DNA from: Granulicella sp. UBA5172 | Lineage (GTDB): Bacteria > Acidobacteriota > Terriglobia > Terriglobales > Acidobacteriaceae | NCBI GenBank assembly: GCA_002413385.1 | Contig: DHWW01000010.1 | Coordinates: forward strand, 10,594-26,229 | Direction: 5' to 3' | Length of the DNA stretch: 15,636 bases | Shown: piece by piece, positions 1 through 7,689 of the stretch | How the letters are laid out: each line of letters opens with the position of its first letter | Numbering within the stretch: the first letter of the stretch is position 1 | The notes under the pieces: model-generated | Told to the model about the DNA's origin: nothing | Databases searched by the model: none | The model's input: the letters and a program-made list of their open reading frames with translations, nothing else | Position numbers and translations under genes: made by a program

Positions 1-309
1 GCTCTCGATACTCTCGGCTACTACCAGTCGCTGGCCGAAACCAACGGCGGCGCCGAGAAGGTTTCGGAATGGAGCCGCATCTTTCTCGTTCCTGGAATGG
101 CCCACTGCGGAGGTGGCCCGTCCCTCGACCATTTCGACATGCTCACCGCTGTTGTCGAATGGGTTGAGAAGGGTACTGCGCCGGATGCGGTCCTCGCCAC
201 GGGAAAGGCGTTCCCGGGCCGTAGTCGTCCGCTTTGTGCTTACCCGAAGCATGCACAATACACCGGAAGCGGAGATACTCAGGATGCGCGAAACTTTCGA
301 TGCCAGTGA
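1..309 (+). CDS. Tannase / feruloyl esterase family protein, C-terminal end (partial)
   Basis: This is the last 102 codons of a gene that begins upstream of the window; it ends at TGA 307-309. The translated tail contains LVPGMAHCGGGP (codons 30-41) and ends with an SRPLC...NFRCQ pattern. Both are hallmarks of the tannase/feruloyl esterase family (Pfam Tannase). The His of MAHC (nt 103-105) is the expected catalytic histidine, and the adjacent Cys fits the CS-D-HC arrangement, in which a disulfide links the cysteines next to the catalytic Ser and His. The two late cysteines may form a further disulfide. Members are secreted alpha/beta hydrolases that cleave gallate, ferulate or related aromatic esters. 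The exact substrate cannot be told from the tail alone. The following gene has an in-frame ATG overlapping this stop (TGATG at 307-311), but a better start for it lies 84 bp downstream. Confidence 0.9.
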   Translation, partial: ALDTLGYYQSLAETNGGAEKVSEWSRIFLVPGMAHCGGGPSLDHFDMLTAVVEWVEKGTAPDAVLATGKAFPGRSRPLCAYPKHAQYTGSGDTQDARNFRCQ

Positions 310-376
310 TGGCTGGGCGGCGTTGTTCCGGCATTCACTTCGTCAACCCAATCGTAGGAAGCAAGCTCACGACACC

Positions 377-384
377 GAGGAGAG
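377..384 (+). promoter_or_regulatory. Ribosome binding site deciding the GH42 start
   Basis: GAGGAGAG lies 8 nt before TTG 393 in the GH42 reading frame. No comparable purine-rich motif precedes the in-frame ATGs at 234, 300 or 309. This supports a TTG start at 393. Confidence 0.55.
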
Positions 385-392
385 ACAGAGAA

Positions 393-2510
393 TTGGTCGC
401 GCCAACGAACGAACCCTGCAGTAGGACACACTCCCGTGCCGAGAGCCGCCGACTTTCGTGGGCGGGATTGCTTTCAGCGAACGTGGTAGCGCTGGTTATG
501 CTATCGGCGTTGTGCCCTGCATCCCGCGGGCAGAGAGCGTCTGCGCACCCGCAATGGCCGGGACCTGGGCAGATCTTCGTGGGCACCTGTTATCAGCCTA
601 TTGATCGCACACCCGAGGAGATCGACCGCGACATCTCCATCATGAAGCAGGCTGGATTCAACATTGTCCGCATGGGCGATCTGTCTTGGGATTCGTTTGA
701 ACCGTCACGCGGCAAGTTCGAATTCGAATGGTTCGACAGCATCCTGGACAAGATGCAAGCCAACGGGATCAGAGTCATCCTCGATATTCCAGGACTCCCT
801 GCGCCGATCTGGTTGCATCGTGCGTATCCAGGAGTCGATATCGTTAGTCAGGAGGGCACCCGCCTGCCTCCCGCAGAGCGCTACATGGATGACATCAGCG
901 ACCCAGATTACGTGCGCGAGGCGAGCATCATGGCGGATGCCCTGATGAAGCGATACCAGCACCATCCCGCAGTGATCGCCGTTGGCTACGACAACGAAAT
1001 CGGCAACGGCTTCATGTCCTATTCCGAGGCCGACCGGCAGCGGTTCATTGCCTGGCTTCAGAAGAAGTACGGCACCATCGAAGCACTCAATAAGGCTTGG
1101 GCAACCCAGCGATGGTCACGTCGCTTGAACAGTTTTGACGATGTGGATTTGCCGCTTGCGAATGGACCGGGGCCCTCCGAGCGTTACCTCGACCTGCACC
1201 GTTACTGGTCCGACGTTACCGTAGAGCGGCTTACCGAATTGGATACGATCCGCCGCCGCGATATGCCGGATGTTCCGTCGATCTCAAATCTTTGGGATAC
1301 CGCGCCGCGGCGCGGCTTCGACTATCTCTCCACCTACAAGTCCTACGTATCGTACGGAGCAGAGGGTTTTTATCCGGGCGATGCGATCAGCGGCGCCTTG
1401 GGTGCGCTCATGACGAAGGGCGATCTGGCCACGCCCATCTGGTTCAACGAGTTTACCGCGGGCGACGGAGGCTTCTACGGTGCACAGGGCCAAAGCCGGA
1501 TGTATGCCTATCTGGGATTGATGATGGGGGCTCAGGGATTCCTGGCATGGACGTTCAATAGTCATCTTGGAGGAGAGGAGCAGGCGCTGTTTGGGCTCGT
1601 CGATCACGACGGAACTCCTTCATGGAAGGTGGCTGAGTTTGCGCGCATCGGTTCGGAGTTTCAAATGCTTTCCAAATTCGGCTTTCCTCGCTACACGCAT
1701 CCGGAAGTCGCCATCGCTTACTCGTTCGACTCGTTCATCGATTCGAATCCGAACGGACCCTCCAATACAACGCGTCAGTATTTCAAACCTGCGTACACGC
1801 AACAGGTGCAGGGGGCCTTTGAACCTTTCTTCCGGGCCAACCTCGACACCGCAATCCTTAACATTGGACACAGCAACCTACAACCGTACAAGCTGGTCGT
1901 TGTACCCGCTGATTATGTGATGGACGCTGCAAGCGCGCAGGCCATCCGAGAGTACGTGAGTGGTGGTGGCACCATTCTGATGACCGCGTTCTCCGCCAAG
2001 GTGGACGGGCACGGGCAATGGTTCGCCACGCCATTGCCGGGTCAGTTGACCGATGTCTTTGGGCTGAAGACGAACGCATTTTATGATGCTGCCGCGCTAA
2101 GTTTTCAGTTGGGTGAGCAAACGATCGAGACCAGGTTGCATCGTTACGAGGTTCTGGAGCCGTCGACTGCCACGGTAGTCGCACGATTCACCAACACCGC
2201 CGGCCGGACGCCTGCTATCACCATCAACAAGTTCGGCAAGGGCAAGGCGATCTACCTGGCGACAGAATCCAACGCTTCCGCGATCGGCCCGGTCCTCCAC
2301 TACCTGGAGACGGTCTCTGGCATTGAACCGGGTCCGAAAACTCCAGACGGAGTGTACGCGAGGGTCGTTGATGGCCGGACTCTTTACGTCAACACGACGA
2401 GTGAGGTGAAGGAGGTGACGATGGAAGGGAAGAAACGGGGTCTTGTCACCCATCGCGTGTACGACGGGGCTGTGATTTTAGGCCCCCTTGAAGCGGATGT
2501 GCTCCAGTAG
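393..2510 (+). CDS. Secreted GH42 beta-galactosidase-like glycoside hydrolase
   Basis: Probable exported retaining beta-galactosidase (GH42), releasing terminal galactose from plant galactans or oligosaccharides. I place the start at TTG 393 (705 aa) because of the strong Shine-Dalgarno at 377-384. The frame stays open upstream to 234, and ATG 309 overlaps the previous stop, so a longer form is possible. Residues about 20-46 form a signal-peptide-like hydrophobic stretch after an Arg-rich n-region. The TIM barrel starts near residue 60 (FVGTCYQP...). The expected acid/base Glu is E202 in GYDNEIG, and the expected nucleophile is E353 in IWFNEFTAG. A Rossmann-like trimerisation domain follows at about residues 440-620 (KLVVVPADYVM, then VSGGGTILMTAF), and a small beta domain closes the protein. 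Many GH42 enzymes are cytoplasmic, so the leader is notable. Substrate (galactan, arabinogalactan or another glycan) is inference. It is followed by 475 bp without a gene and ends in TAG. Confidence 0.9.
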   Translation: MVAPTNEPCSRTHSRAESRRLSWAGLLSANVVALVMLSALCPASRGQRASAHPQWPGPGQIFVGTCYQPIDRTPEEIDRDISIMKQAGFNIVRMGDLSWDSFEPSRGKFEFEWFDSILDKMQANGIRVILDIPGLPAPIWLHRAYPGVDIVSQEGTRLPPAERYMDDISDPDYVREASIMADALMKRYQHHPAVIAVGYDNEIGNGFMSYSEADRQRFIAWLQKKYGTIEALNKAWATQRWSRRLNSFDDVDLPLANGPGPSERYLDLHRYWSDVTVERLTELDTIRRRDMPDVPSISNLWDTAPRRGFDYLSTYKSYVSYGAEGFYPGDAISGALGALMTKGDLATPIWFNEFTAGDGGFYGAQGQSRMYAYLGLMMGAQGFLAWTFNSHLGGEEQALFGLVDHDGTPSWKVAEFARIGSEFQMLSKFGFPRYTHPEVAIAYSFDSFIDSNPNGPSNTTRQYFKPAYTQQVQGAFEPFFRANLDTAILNIGHSNLQPYKLVVVPADYVMDAASAQAIREYVSGGGTILMTAFSAKVDGHGQWFATPLPGQLTDVFGLKTNAFYDAAALSFQLGEQTIETRLHRYEVLEPSTATVVARFTNTAGRTPAITINKFGKGKAIYLATESNASAIGPVLHYLETVSGIEPGPKTPDGVYARVVDGRTLYVNTTSEVKEVTMEGKKRGLVTHRVYDGAVILGPLEADVLQ

Positions 2511-2764
2511 AGGGAGATTGCCGACATTGACCTGGAGTGGGCTCGGTGCTCACTCCTTTCTTAATGAACATGATTCGAGAAGAGTTCCAACATTTTGTCG
2601 AACGCAAACATCGCGCGCGACGGAGGATCTATGCGACGGAGGCTTCCATGACGATCGATCACCGGCACTCGTGTGATGAAAAAAAGCCCCCGCTGGCGAA
2701 GACACCAAGATTTGCTCGAGATCGGTTCAGCGGTCAGCCGATTCACTTGGCGAACCCCTTTTGT

Positions 2765-2784
2765 GGAGTTCAAGAGCGAACTCC
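2765..2784. repeat. Short inverted repeat (7-bp stem, 6-nt loop)
   Basis: GGAGTTC at 2765-2771 and GAACTCC at 2778-2784 are perfect reverse complements around the loop AAGAGC. No T-tract follows on either strand, so it is not a standard intrinsic terminator. Function unknown. Confidence 0.5.
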
Positions 2785-2872
2785 GAAACCCTAACCAGTT
2801 CTCTTGCATTGCATCAACGCCAGCGGAGGGAATCAGGAACGTCATGGATCTTTTTAATGAGGTAGGCATAGC

Positions 2873-2886
2873 ATAGCCGTGGCTAT
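2873..2886. promoter_or_regulatory. Palindrome upstream of GH3, candidate operator
   Basis: ATAGCC-GT-GGCTAT is a perfect 6-bp inverted repeat with a 2-bp centre, about 100 bp before the GH3 start codon. Size and symmetry suit a dimeric repressor or activator site. A carbohydrate-responsive regulator is a guess; no regulator gene lies in the window. Confidence 0.4.
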
Positions 2887-2892
2887 TAAAGC

Positions 2893-2910
2893 GATTTATT
2901 TCTGTAAATC
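2893..2910. promoter_or_regulatory. Second AT-rich inverted repeat upstream of GH3
   Basis: GATTTA (2893-2898) and TAAATC (2905-2910) are perfect reverse complements separated by TTTCTG. The repeat starts 6 bp after the palindrome at 2873-2886, in the most AT-rich part of the gap. It may be a second operator or lie within the promoter of the GH3-esterase unit. Confidence 0.35.
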
Positions 2911-2985
2911 AATAAAACTCATGATGAGAACTACGAACCCTGGGATACGCTACAGCAATACCCGCGATAACTTTGGAGAAAAGCC

Positions 2986-5640
2986 ATGACATTTCGACTC
3001 AAAATGCCTCTTGCACTTGCCGCCTTATGCGCGGCAACGTTCGTGCCGGCTGGCGCGCAGCAGGACACGGCGCATATGCCGTTTATGAATCCGCAGCTTG
3101 CGCCGGTGGAGCGCGCCACCGACCTGGTGCGTCGCATGACGCTCGCCGAAAAGGCATCGGAGATGCAAAACAATTCCGCCGCCGTTCCGCGCTTCAACAT
3201 TCCGGCGTACCAGTGGTGGAGCGAGGCTCTCCACGGCGTGATCAACGAGGGCGTCACCGAGTACCCTGAGCCGGTGGGCCTGGCCGCGACCTTTGACCCG
3301 GCAGGCATCCACACCATGGCCGGACAGATTGGTGTGGAAGGCCGCATCAAGCATGTGCAGAACCTGCGCGAGGGCCACACCGGTATCATGGGCGGCCTCG
3401 ACTTCTGGTCGCCCAACCTCAACATCTTTCGCGATCCACGCTGGGGCCGTGGGCAGGAGACCTACGGCGAGGATCCCTTCCTGACCGGTCGCATGGGCGT
3501 GGCCTATGTAACGGGCCTGCAGGGCGACAACCCCAAGTACTACCTTGGCATTGCCACCCCCAAGCACTTCGCCGTGCACAGCGGCCCTGAGCCGACCCGC
3601 CACTTCGCCGACGTCGACGTGAGCCGGCACGACGAGGTAGATACCTACGAGCCGGCCTTCCGCGCGGCGGTTGTCGAAGGCAAGGCTGCCTCGATCATGT
3701 GCGCCTACAACGCCATTGATGGCGAGCCGGCCTGCGCCAATCAGTACCTGCTGCAGGACCAGCTACGGGGTAAGTGGGGCTTCCAGGGCTATGTTGTTTC
3801 TGACTGCGACGCCGTGCGCGATGTCGCAGCGAACCATCGCTATCGGCCGACGCAGGCACAGGGCGCGGCCATCTCGGTGATCCGCGGCATGGACAACGAG
3901 TGCGTGACGTTCACCACGCGCTTTGGCGAGCCGGTTGAGAAGGCCTACCTCGATGCCGTGCAGGAGGGCTACCTGCCCGAAAGCACGCTCGACACCGCGC
4001 TGATCAGGCTTTTCACTGCACGCATCAAGCTCGGCATGTTTGATCCGCCCGCCATGGTGCCGTACGCGAGCATCGACGAGAAGGAGTTGGACAGCGCTGA
4101 GCATCGCGCCCACGCACGCAGGCTCGCCGAGGAGTCGATGGTGCTGCTCAAGAATGATGGCCTGCTGCCGCTCAAGCCGGAGATCCGCAAGATCGCCGTG
4201 GTGGGTCCGCTGGCGGAGCAGACCCGGCCGCTCATCGGCAACTATGCGGGCCACCCGACGCGCATCGTCTCCATCTTGGACGGGCTGCACGCGCAGTTCC
4301 CCGGTGCCACCATTACCTACGTGCCGGGCACACAGTTTTTGCATCCCGATGGAACGCCGGTGCCGAACAACCTGCTGACCACCCCGGACGGCAAGCCCGG
4401 GCTGCATGCCGAGTACAACGAGGGCCGGCGGGGCTTTGACGATGTGCCGAAGAAGCTTCTGGAGCGTACTGAAACCAACATCAATTTATCCAAGGCGACC
4501 GAGCCCAAGGAGGTCGCGGACAGGAAGCGTTTCGGCGTGCAGTGGACGGGCTTTCTAACGCCCCCAGAGACAGGCGAGTACCTGATCGGCGTGCGCAGCC
4601 AGGGCTTTGCTCGCGTCAGCGTTGACGGCAAGCAGGTGGCTTCGGCCGGCGGCGGCGGTCACGATCTTGAGCCTGCCATGGGACGAGTGAAGCTTGAGAA
4701 GGGCCGCAAGGTTGTACTCGAAATCTCCGGCGGCACGCAAGACGGCAACGCGCATGCTGAGCTGATCTGGAGCAAGTACGATCCCACTGTTGCGCACGAA
4801 GCCGTTGCCGCCGCGCGCGATGCCGATGTGGTTATCGCCGTGGTCGGCATCACCAGCCAGCTCGAAGGCGAAGAGATGCCCGTGACCGAACCCGGCTTCC
4901 TGGGCGGCGACCGCACCAGCATTGACCTGCCGCAGCCTGAAGAAGAGCTGGTGGAAGCGGTGGCAGCGACAGGCAAGCCGCTCGCCGTGGTGCTGATCAA
5001 CGGCAGCGCGCTGGCCGTGAACTGGATCAACGACCATGCAAGCGCGGTACTTGAGGCCTGGTATCCCGGCGAAGAAGGCGGTGCGGCTGTGGCGGAAACG
5101 TTGAGCGGGAAGAACAACCCCGCGGGTCGGCTGCCAGTCACCTTCTACAAAGGCCTGGAAGGCCTGCCGAATTTTGAAGATTACGGCATGGCGAACCGGA
5201 CGTATCGCTACTTTACCGGCAAGCCGCTCTACGCCTTCGGCTATGGACTGAGCTACACCACGTTCGGCTACAGCAACCTGGCGATTTCCTCCCCCACCGT
5301 CGCGGCCGGGCAGCCGGTGGAGGCCGACGTCCTTGTGACCAACTCCGGCAAGCTCGCGGGCGACGAGGTCGTGCAGCTTTACCTCAAGTTCCCCGATGTC
5401 AAGGGAGCGCCGACGGTGGCTCTTCGCAGCTTCGAGCGTATCCATCTTGAACCGGGTGCGAGCCAGAAGGTTCACTTCCATCTCAACCCGCGTGACCTCG
5501 GCATGGTCACCGAGATTGGTTCGCCCATCATCGCCGAGGGCGACTACAGCCTCAGCGTAGGCGGCGGCCAACCCGGAACCGGGAGCTCGACTGTAAGCGG
5601 CAAGTTCCACGTCGACGGCACCTACGCGCTGCCTGAGTAG
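2986..5640 (+). CDS. GH3 beta-xylosidase / beta-glucosidase with PA14 insert
   Basis: Exported exo-acting glycosidase of 884 aa, likely releasing xylose or glucose from the non-reducing ends of oligosaccharides. The ATG at 2986 has GGAG 7 nt upstream. Residues 1-24 are a signal peptide ending at AGAQQ. The GH3 N-terminal barrel (about 35-350) contains the KHFAVHSG motif and the nucleophile D273 in VVSDCDAV; the SDCDAV form is typical of the xylosidase-like branch. The GH3 C-terminal domain begins near VLLKNDGLLPL (about 385) and is interrupted by a PA14 domain (about 468-600, GEYLIGVRSQG...VSVDGKQV). It resumes with GITSQLEGEEM; the glutamates E627, E629 and E630 include the likely acid/base. 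A fibronectin-III-like domain ends the protein (about 780-860, GDEVVQLYL). PA14 inserts usually shape or narrow the active site for particular oligosaccharides. The esterase follows after 30 bp, so the two are probably cotranscribed. Xylosidase versus glucosidase activity is not settled by sequence. Confidence 0.93.
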   Translation: MTFRLKMPLALAALCAATFVPAGAQQDTAHMPFMNPQLAPVERATDLVRRMTLAEKASEMQNNSAAVPRFNIPAYQWWSEALHGVINEGVTEYPEPVGLAATFDPAGIHTMAGQIGVEGRIKHVQNLREGHTGIMGGLDFWSPNLNIFRDPRWGRGQETYGEDPFLTGRMGVAYVTGLQGDNPKYYLGIATPKHFAVHSGPEPTRHFADVDVSRHDEVDTYEPAFRAAVVEGKAASIMCAYNAIDGEPACANQYLLQDQLRGKWGFQGYVVSDCDAVRDVAANHRYRPTQAQGAAISVIRGMDNECVTFTTRFGEPVEKAYLDAVQEGYLPESTLDTALIRLFTARIKLGMFDPPAMVPYASIDEKELDSAEHRAHARRLAEESMVLLKNDGLLPLKPEIRKIAVVGPLAEQTRPLIGNYAGHPTRIVSILDGLHAQFPGATITYVPGTQFLHPDGTPVPNNLLTTPDGKPGLHAEYNEGRRGFDDVPKKLLERTETNINLSKATEPKEVADRKRFGVQWTGFLTPPETGEYLIGVRSQGFARVSVDGKQVASAGGGGHDLEPAMGRVKLEKGRKVVLEISGGTQDGNAHAELIWSKYDPTVAHEAVAAARDADVVIAVVGITSQLEGEEMPVTEPGFLGGDRTSIDLPQPEEELVEAVAATGKPLAVVLINGSALAVNWINDHASAVLEAWYPGEEGGAAVAETLSGKNNPAGRLPVTFYKGLEGLPNFEDYGMANRTYRYFTGKPLYAFGYGLSYTTFGYSNLAISSPTVAAGQPVEADVLVTNSGKLAGDEVVQLYLKFPDVKGAPTVALRSFERIHLEPGASQKVHFHLNPRDLGMVTEIGSPIIAEGDYSLSVGGGQPGTGSSTVSGKFHVDGTYALPE

Positions 5641-5670
5641 CTCAGCACTTCCAGAAAGGAACACACGCCT

Positions 5671-7359
5671 GTGACCCGCACACCTGTCCTTACTCGCCGA
5701 GAAGCACTGTTTCTCTCCGCCACAGCCGGCATCGCTGCTGCGACTCCCTCATCGCTGCTGGCCTCTGACAGCATCAAGACCGGCGTGCACCAAGAGCCTG
5801 GCACCGTTTCCACGCCACGCTCGGCGATTGCCAAGACACAGTACGGGCCGGTGCGCGGCTTCCTCGCTGGCGGCGTTTTTACGTTCAAGGGCGTGCCGTA
5901 CGGCCAAAACGCGGGCGGTGAAAATCGCTGGCTCCCTCTCAAGCCGCCCACGCCCTGGAAGGACGAGTACCCCGCCTTCACCTACGGCGCCAACTGCCCG
6001 CAGACCCTCCATCCCTGGACCGCGATCGAGCAAACCTTTATCCAGGACTGGGACGATGGCTGGCTGAGCGAAGACATGCTCAAGCTCAACGTCTGGACGC
6101 CGTCGCTCACGGGCTCGCGCCCGGTGATGGTGTATTTCCACGGCGGCGGTTTCTCGTTCGGCTCGTCGTACGAACTCCCGTCGCATGAAGGCGCGCAGAT
6201 GGCCCGCCACCACGACGTCGTGCAGGTCTCGGTCAATCACCGACTCAACATCCTGGGCTTTCTCGACGCGTTGGAGATCGGCGGCTCGGCCTACGAGGAC
6301 TCCGTCAACGTCGGCATTACGGACCTGGTGGACTCGCTCAAGTGGGTGCGCGAGAATATCGCCAACTTCGGCGGGGACCCCGATCGCGTGATGATCTACG
6401 GGCAGTCCGGCGGTGGCTCCAAGGTCACCACACTGCTCGGCATGCCGTCTGCCGCGGGCCTGATTCACCGCGCCGCAGCGCAGTCCGGCGGTGGCGGCAA
6501 CATCCCCACGCGCGAGCAGCAGCGCGAGGTCGCACGCGTCATGATGAAGGACCTTGGACTCGCGGCAAACGACATGGGCGCGCTCCAAAAGATGGACTGG
6601 CCGAGCCTGATCGCCGCTGGCAACGCGGCCATCACCAAGGTCAACCCGCCGGGCCCTGGCTTCTTCGGCCCCGGCCTTCCCGGGCATCCCCGCGCCGGAT
6701 GGACGCCCTCGGTCGACGGCAAACTTATCACCATGCGTTCGTTCTTCGACGCCGCGCCGGAAATGAGCAAGGATGTGCCCATCCTCATCGGCTCGGTTTC
6801 GGAAGAGGGCAACAGCATGACATCGATCCCAACCGAGGCGGAGTGGCATGCCGGGCTGGCGAAGACTTACGGCGAGGAGAAAGCAACCGCCATCGTGAAG
6901 ACCCTCCAAGCCAACTACCCCCACAAGCAAACTGCCACTCTGTCCTACATGTGCAGCGGTCGCCCAGGGCTCAACGGCCTGTTCATGCGCAACAATGTCG
7001 TGAAGATGTGCGGTCTCAAGCACGACCTCCATGCCGCACCCGCCTACGCCTACTACTTCACCTGGCAAACACCGCTGTTCGACGGCCGCCCCGGCGCCTG
7101 GCACACGGCTGACCTCCAGTTTTGTTTTGACAACACGAAACGCTGCGAGCAAGGCACCGGCAATACACTCGAGGCGCAGGCCCTGGCGCATAAAATGGCT
7201 GCTTCCTGGGCCATGTTTGCCTCCACCGGCAAGCCCAGCGCCGCCGGCGTCGCATGGCAGCCGACCGATCCTGACACAAACCGCACCATGATCTTCGATA
7301 ACGAATGCCGCATGGTGAATGACCCGGACGGCGACGCGCGCAAGATCATCGTGGCCTGA
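5671..7359 (+). CDS. Type-B carboxylesterase with Tat-like signal
   Basis: Exported alpha/beta-hydrolase esterase of the carboxylesterase type-B family (PF00135), 562 aa. The start is GTG 5671, with AGAAAGGA ending 10 nt upstream. The N-terminus has TRREALFL followed by an Ala-rich stretch, a twin-arginine-like leader although the +2 residue is Ala rather than Phe. The oxyanion motif is YFHGGGFSFG, after the family signature EDMLKLNVW. The nucleophile elbow is GQSGGGS with Ser246; most family members have GESAG, so the Gly after Ser is a variant. The acid is expected at E378 or E379 (GSVSEEGNSM) and the His at H478 (GAWHTADL). It sits 30 bp after the GH3 gene, so removal of acyl or aromatic groups from the same hemicellulose fragments is a reasonable inference. 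The family is broad and the true ester substrate is unknown. It ends in TGA, facing a convergent gene. Confidence 0.9.
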   Translation: MTRTPVLTRREALFLSATAGIAAATPSSLLASDSIKTGVHQEPGTVSTPRSAIAKTQYGPVRGFLAGGVFTFKGVPYGQNAGGENRWLPLKPPTPWKDEYPAFTYGANCPQTLHPWTAIEQTFIQDWDDGWLSEDMLKLNVWTPSLTGSRPVMVYFHGGGFSFGSSYELPSHEGAQMARHHDVVQVSVNHRLNILGFLDALEIGGSAYEDSVNVGITDLVDSLKWVRENIANFGGDPDRVMIYGQSGGGSKVTTLLGMPSAAGLIHRAAAQSGGGGNIPTREQQREVARVMMKDLGLAANDMGALQKMDWPSLIAAGNAAITKVNPPGPGFFGPGLPGHPRAGWTPSVDGKLITMRSFFDAAPEMSKDVPILIGSVSEEGNSMTSIPTEAEWHAGLAKTYGEEKATAIVKTLQANYPHKQTATLSYMCSGRPGLNGLFMRNNVVKMCGLKHDLHAAPAYAYYFTWQTPLFDGRPGAWHTADLQFCFDNTKRCEQGTGNTLEAQALAHKMAASWAMFASTGKPSAAGVAWQPTDPDTNRTMIFDNECRMVNDPDGDARKIIVA

Positions 7360-7689
7360 AACTGCTGACTAGCGCAACGGGAGCACCACCTCGACACATT
7401 GACGAAGAGCAGGTTGCGACTAAGTTTGGAGAGAGAGGAGCGAGCGCCCGAACAAATGCTTGAACAATTACACTCATCCAGGCATCTTTGCGTCCATAGA
7501 CCAAAGGTTTGAACCGTCGCATGGCCGCGAAGAGGCGAAACTGAAAGAGCGCATCATCGCCAATGCGCTCGTGGAGGCGGAATCGAGCTAGGGTTGTACG
7601 TTGGGCTGAAGTCGTCAGCCGAGAAGCTGTATTGCGCCTGCACGAAACGATCCTCACTAGTCGGGTCTTGTAGCGGCCGGGCAATGGCA
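7360..7689. other. Convergent intergenic region
   Basis: These 330 bp lie between the ends of two convergent genes. A minus-strand frame is open from 7885 to 7346, but it overlaps the 3' end of the SASA gene and the esterase stop. It is Arg- and Ser-rich and matches no family I know. A second minus-strand frame ends at 7554. No strong intrinsic terminator is visible; the best hairpin is at 7604-7620 and lacks a T-tract. It may hold remnants of a lost gene, but I cannot identify one. Confidence 0.5.
7604..7620. terminator. Weak hairpin in the convergent gap
   Basis: GGCTGA (7604-7609) and TCAGCC (7615-7620) form a perfect 6-bp stem with a 5-nt loop. There is no T-run on either side, so use as a terminator is uncertain. 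It is the best stem I found between the two converging genes. Confidence 0.2.

Larger units (their letters stand above)
2511..2985. other. Intergenic region between GH42 and GH3
   Basis: There is no convincing gene in these 475 bp. Short open frames on both strands (up to 102 codons) lack a ribosome binding site and recognisable motifs. A-tract plus GCCCCCGC at 2679-2693 resembles one arm of a terminator, but its partner arm is absent. A short perfect hairpin lies at 2765-2784. The last about 110 bp (2873-2985) become AT-rich and hold two inverted repeats, then GGAG at 2975-2978 seven nt before the GH3 ATG. This part is the likely promoter and operator region of the GH3-esterase unit. I could not place -35/-10 boxes with confidence. 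Confidence 0.6.

Noticed and set aside
2679..2693. A-tract followed by GCCCCCGC, terminator-like
   Set aside because: Only one arm is present; no matching GCGGGGGC arm lies nearby, so no stable hairpin can form.
2537..2876. Small plus-strand open frames (62-85 codons) between GH42 and GH3
   Set aside because: They overlap one another in different frames, lack ribosome binding sites and match no protein family I recognise.
4555..5664. Minus-strand open frame of 369 codons opposite GH3
   Set aside because: It lies wholly antisense to a clear GH3 gene with intact motifs, has no family match, and reflects high third-position GC.
5749..7191. Minus-strand open frame of 480 codons opposite the carboxylesterase
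   Set aside because: It is an antisense shadow of a gene with a full catalytic triad; the protein is rich in Arg, Ala, Val and His without recognisable domains.
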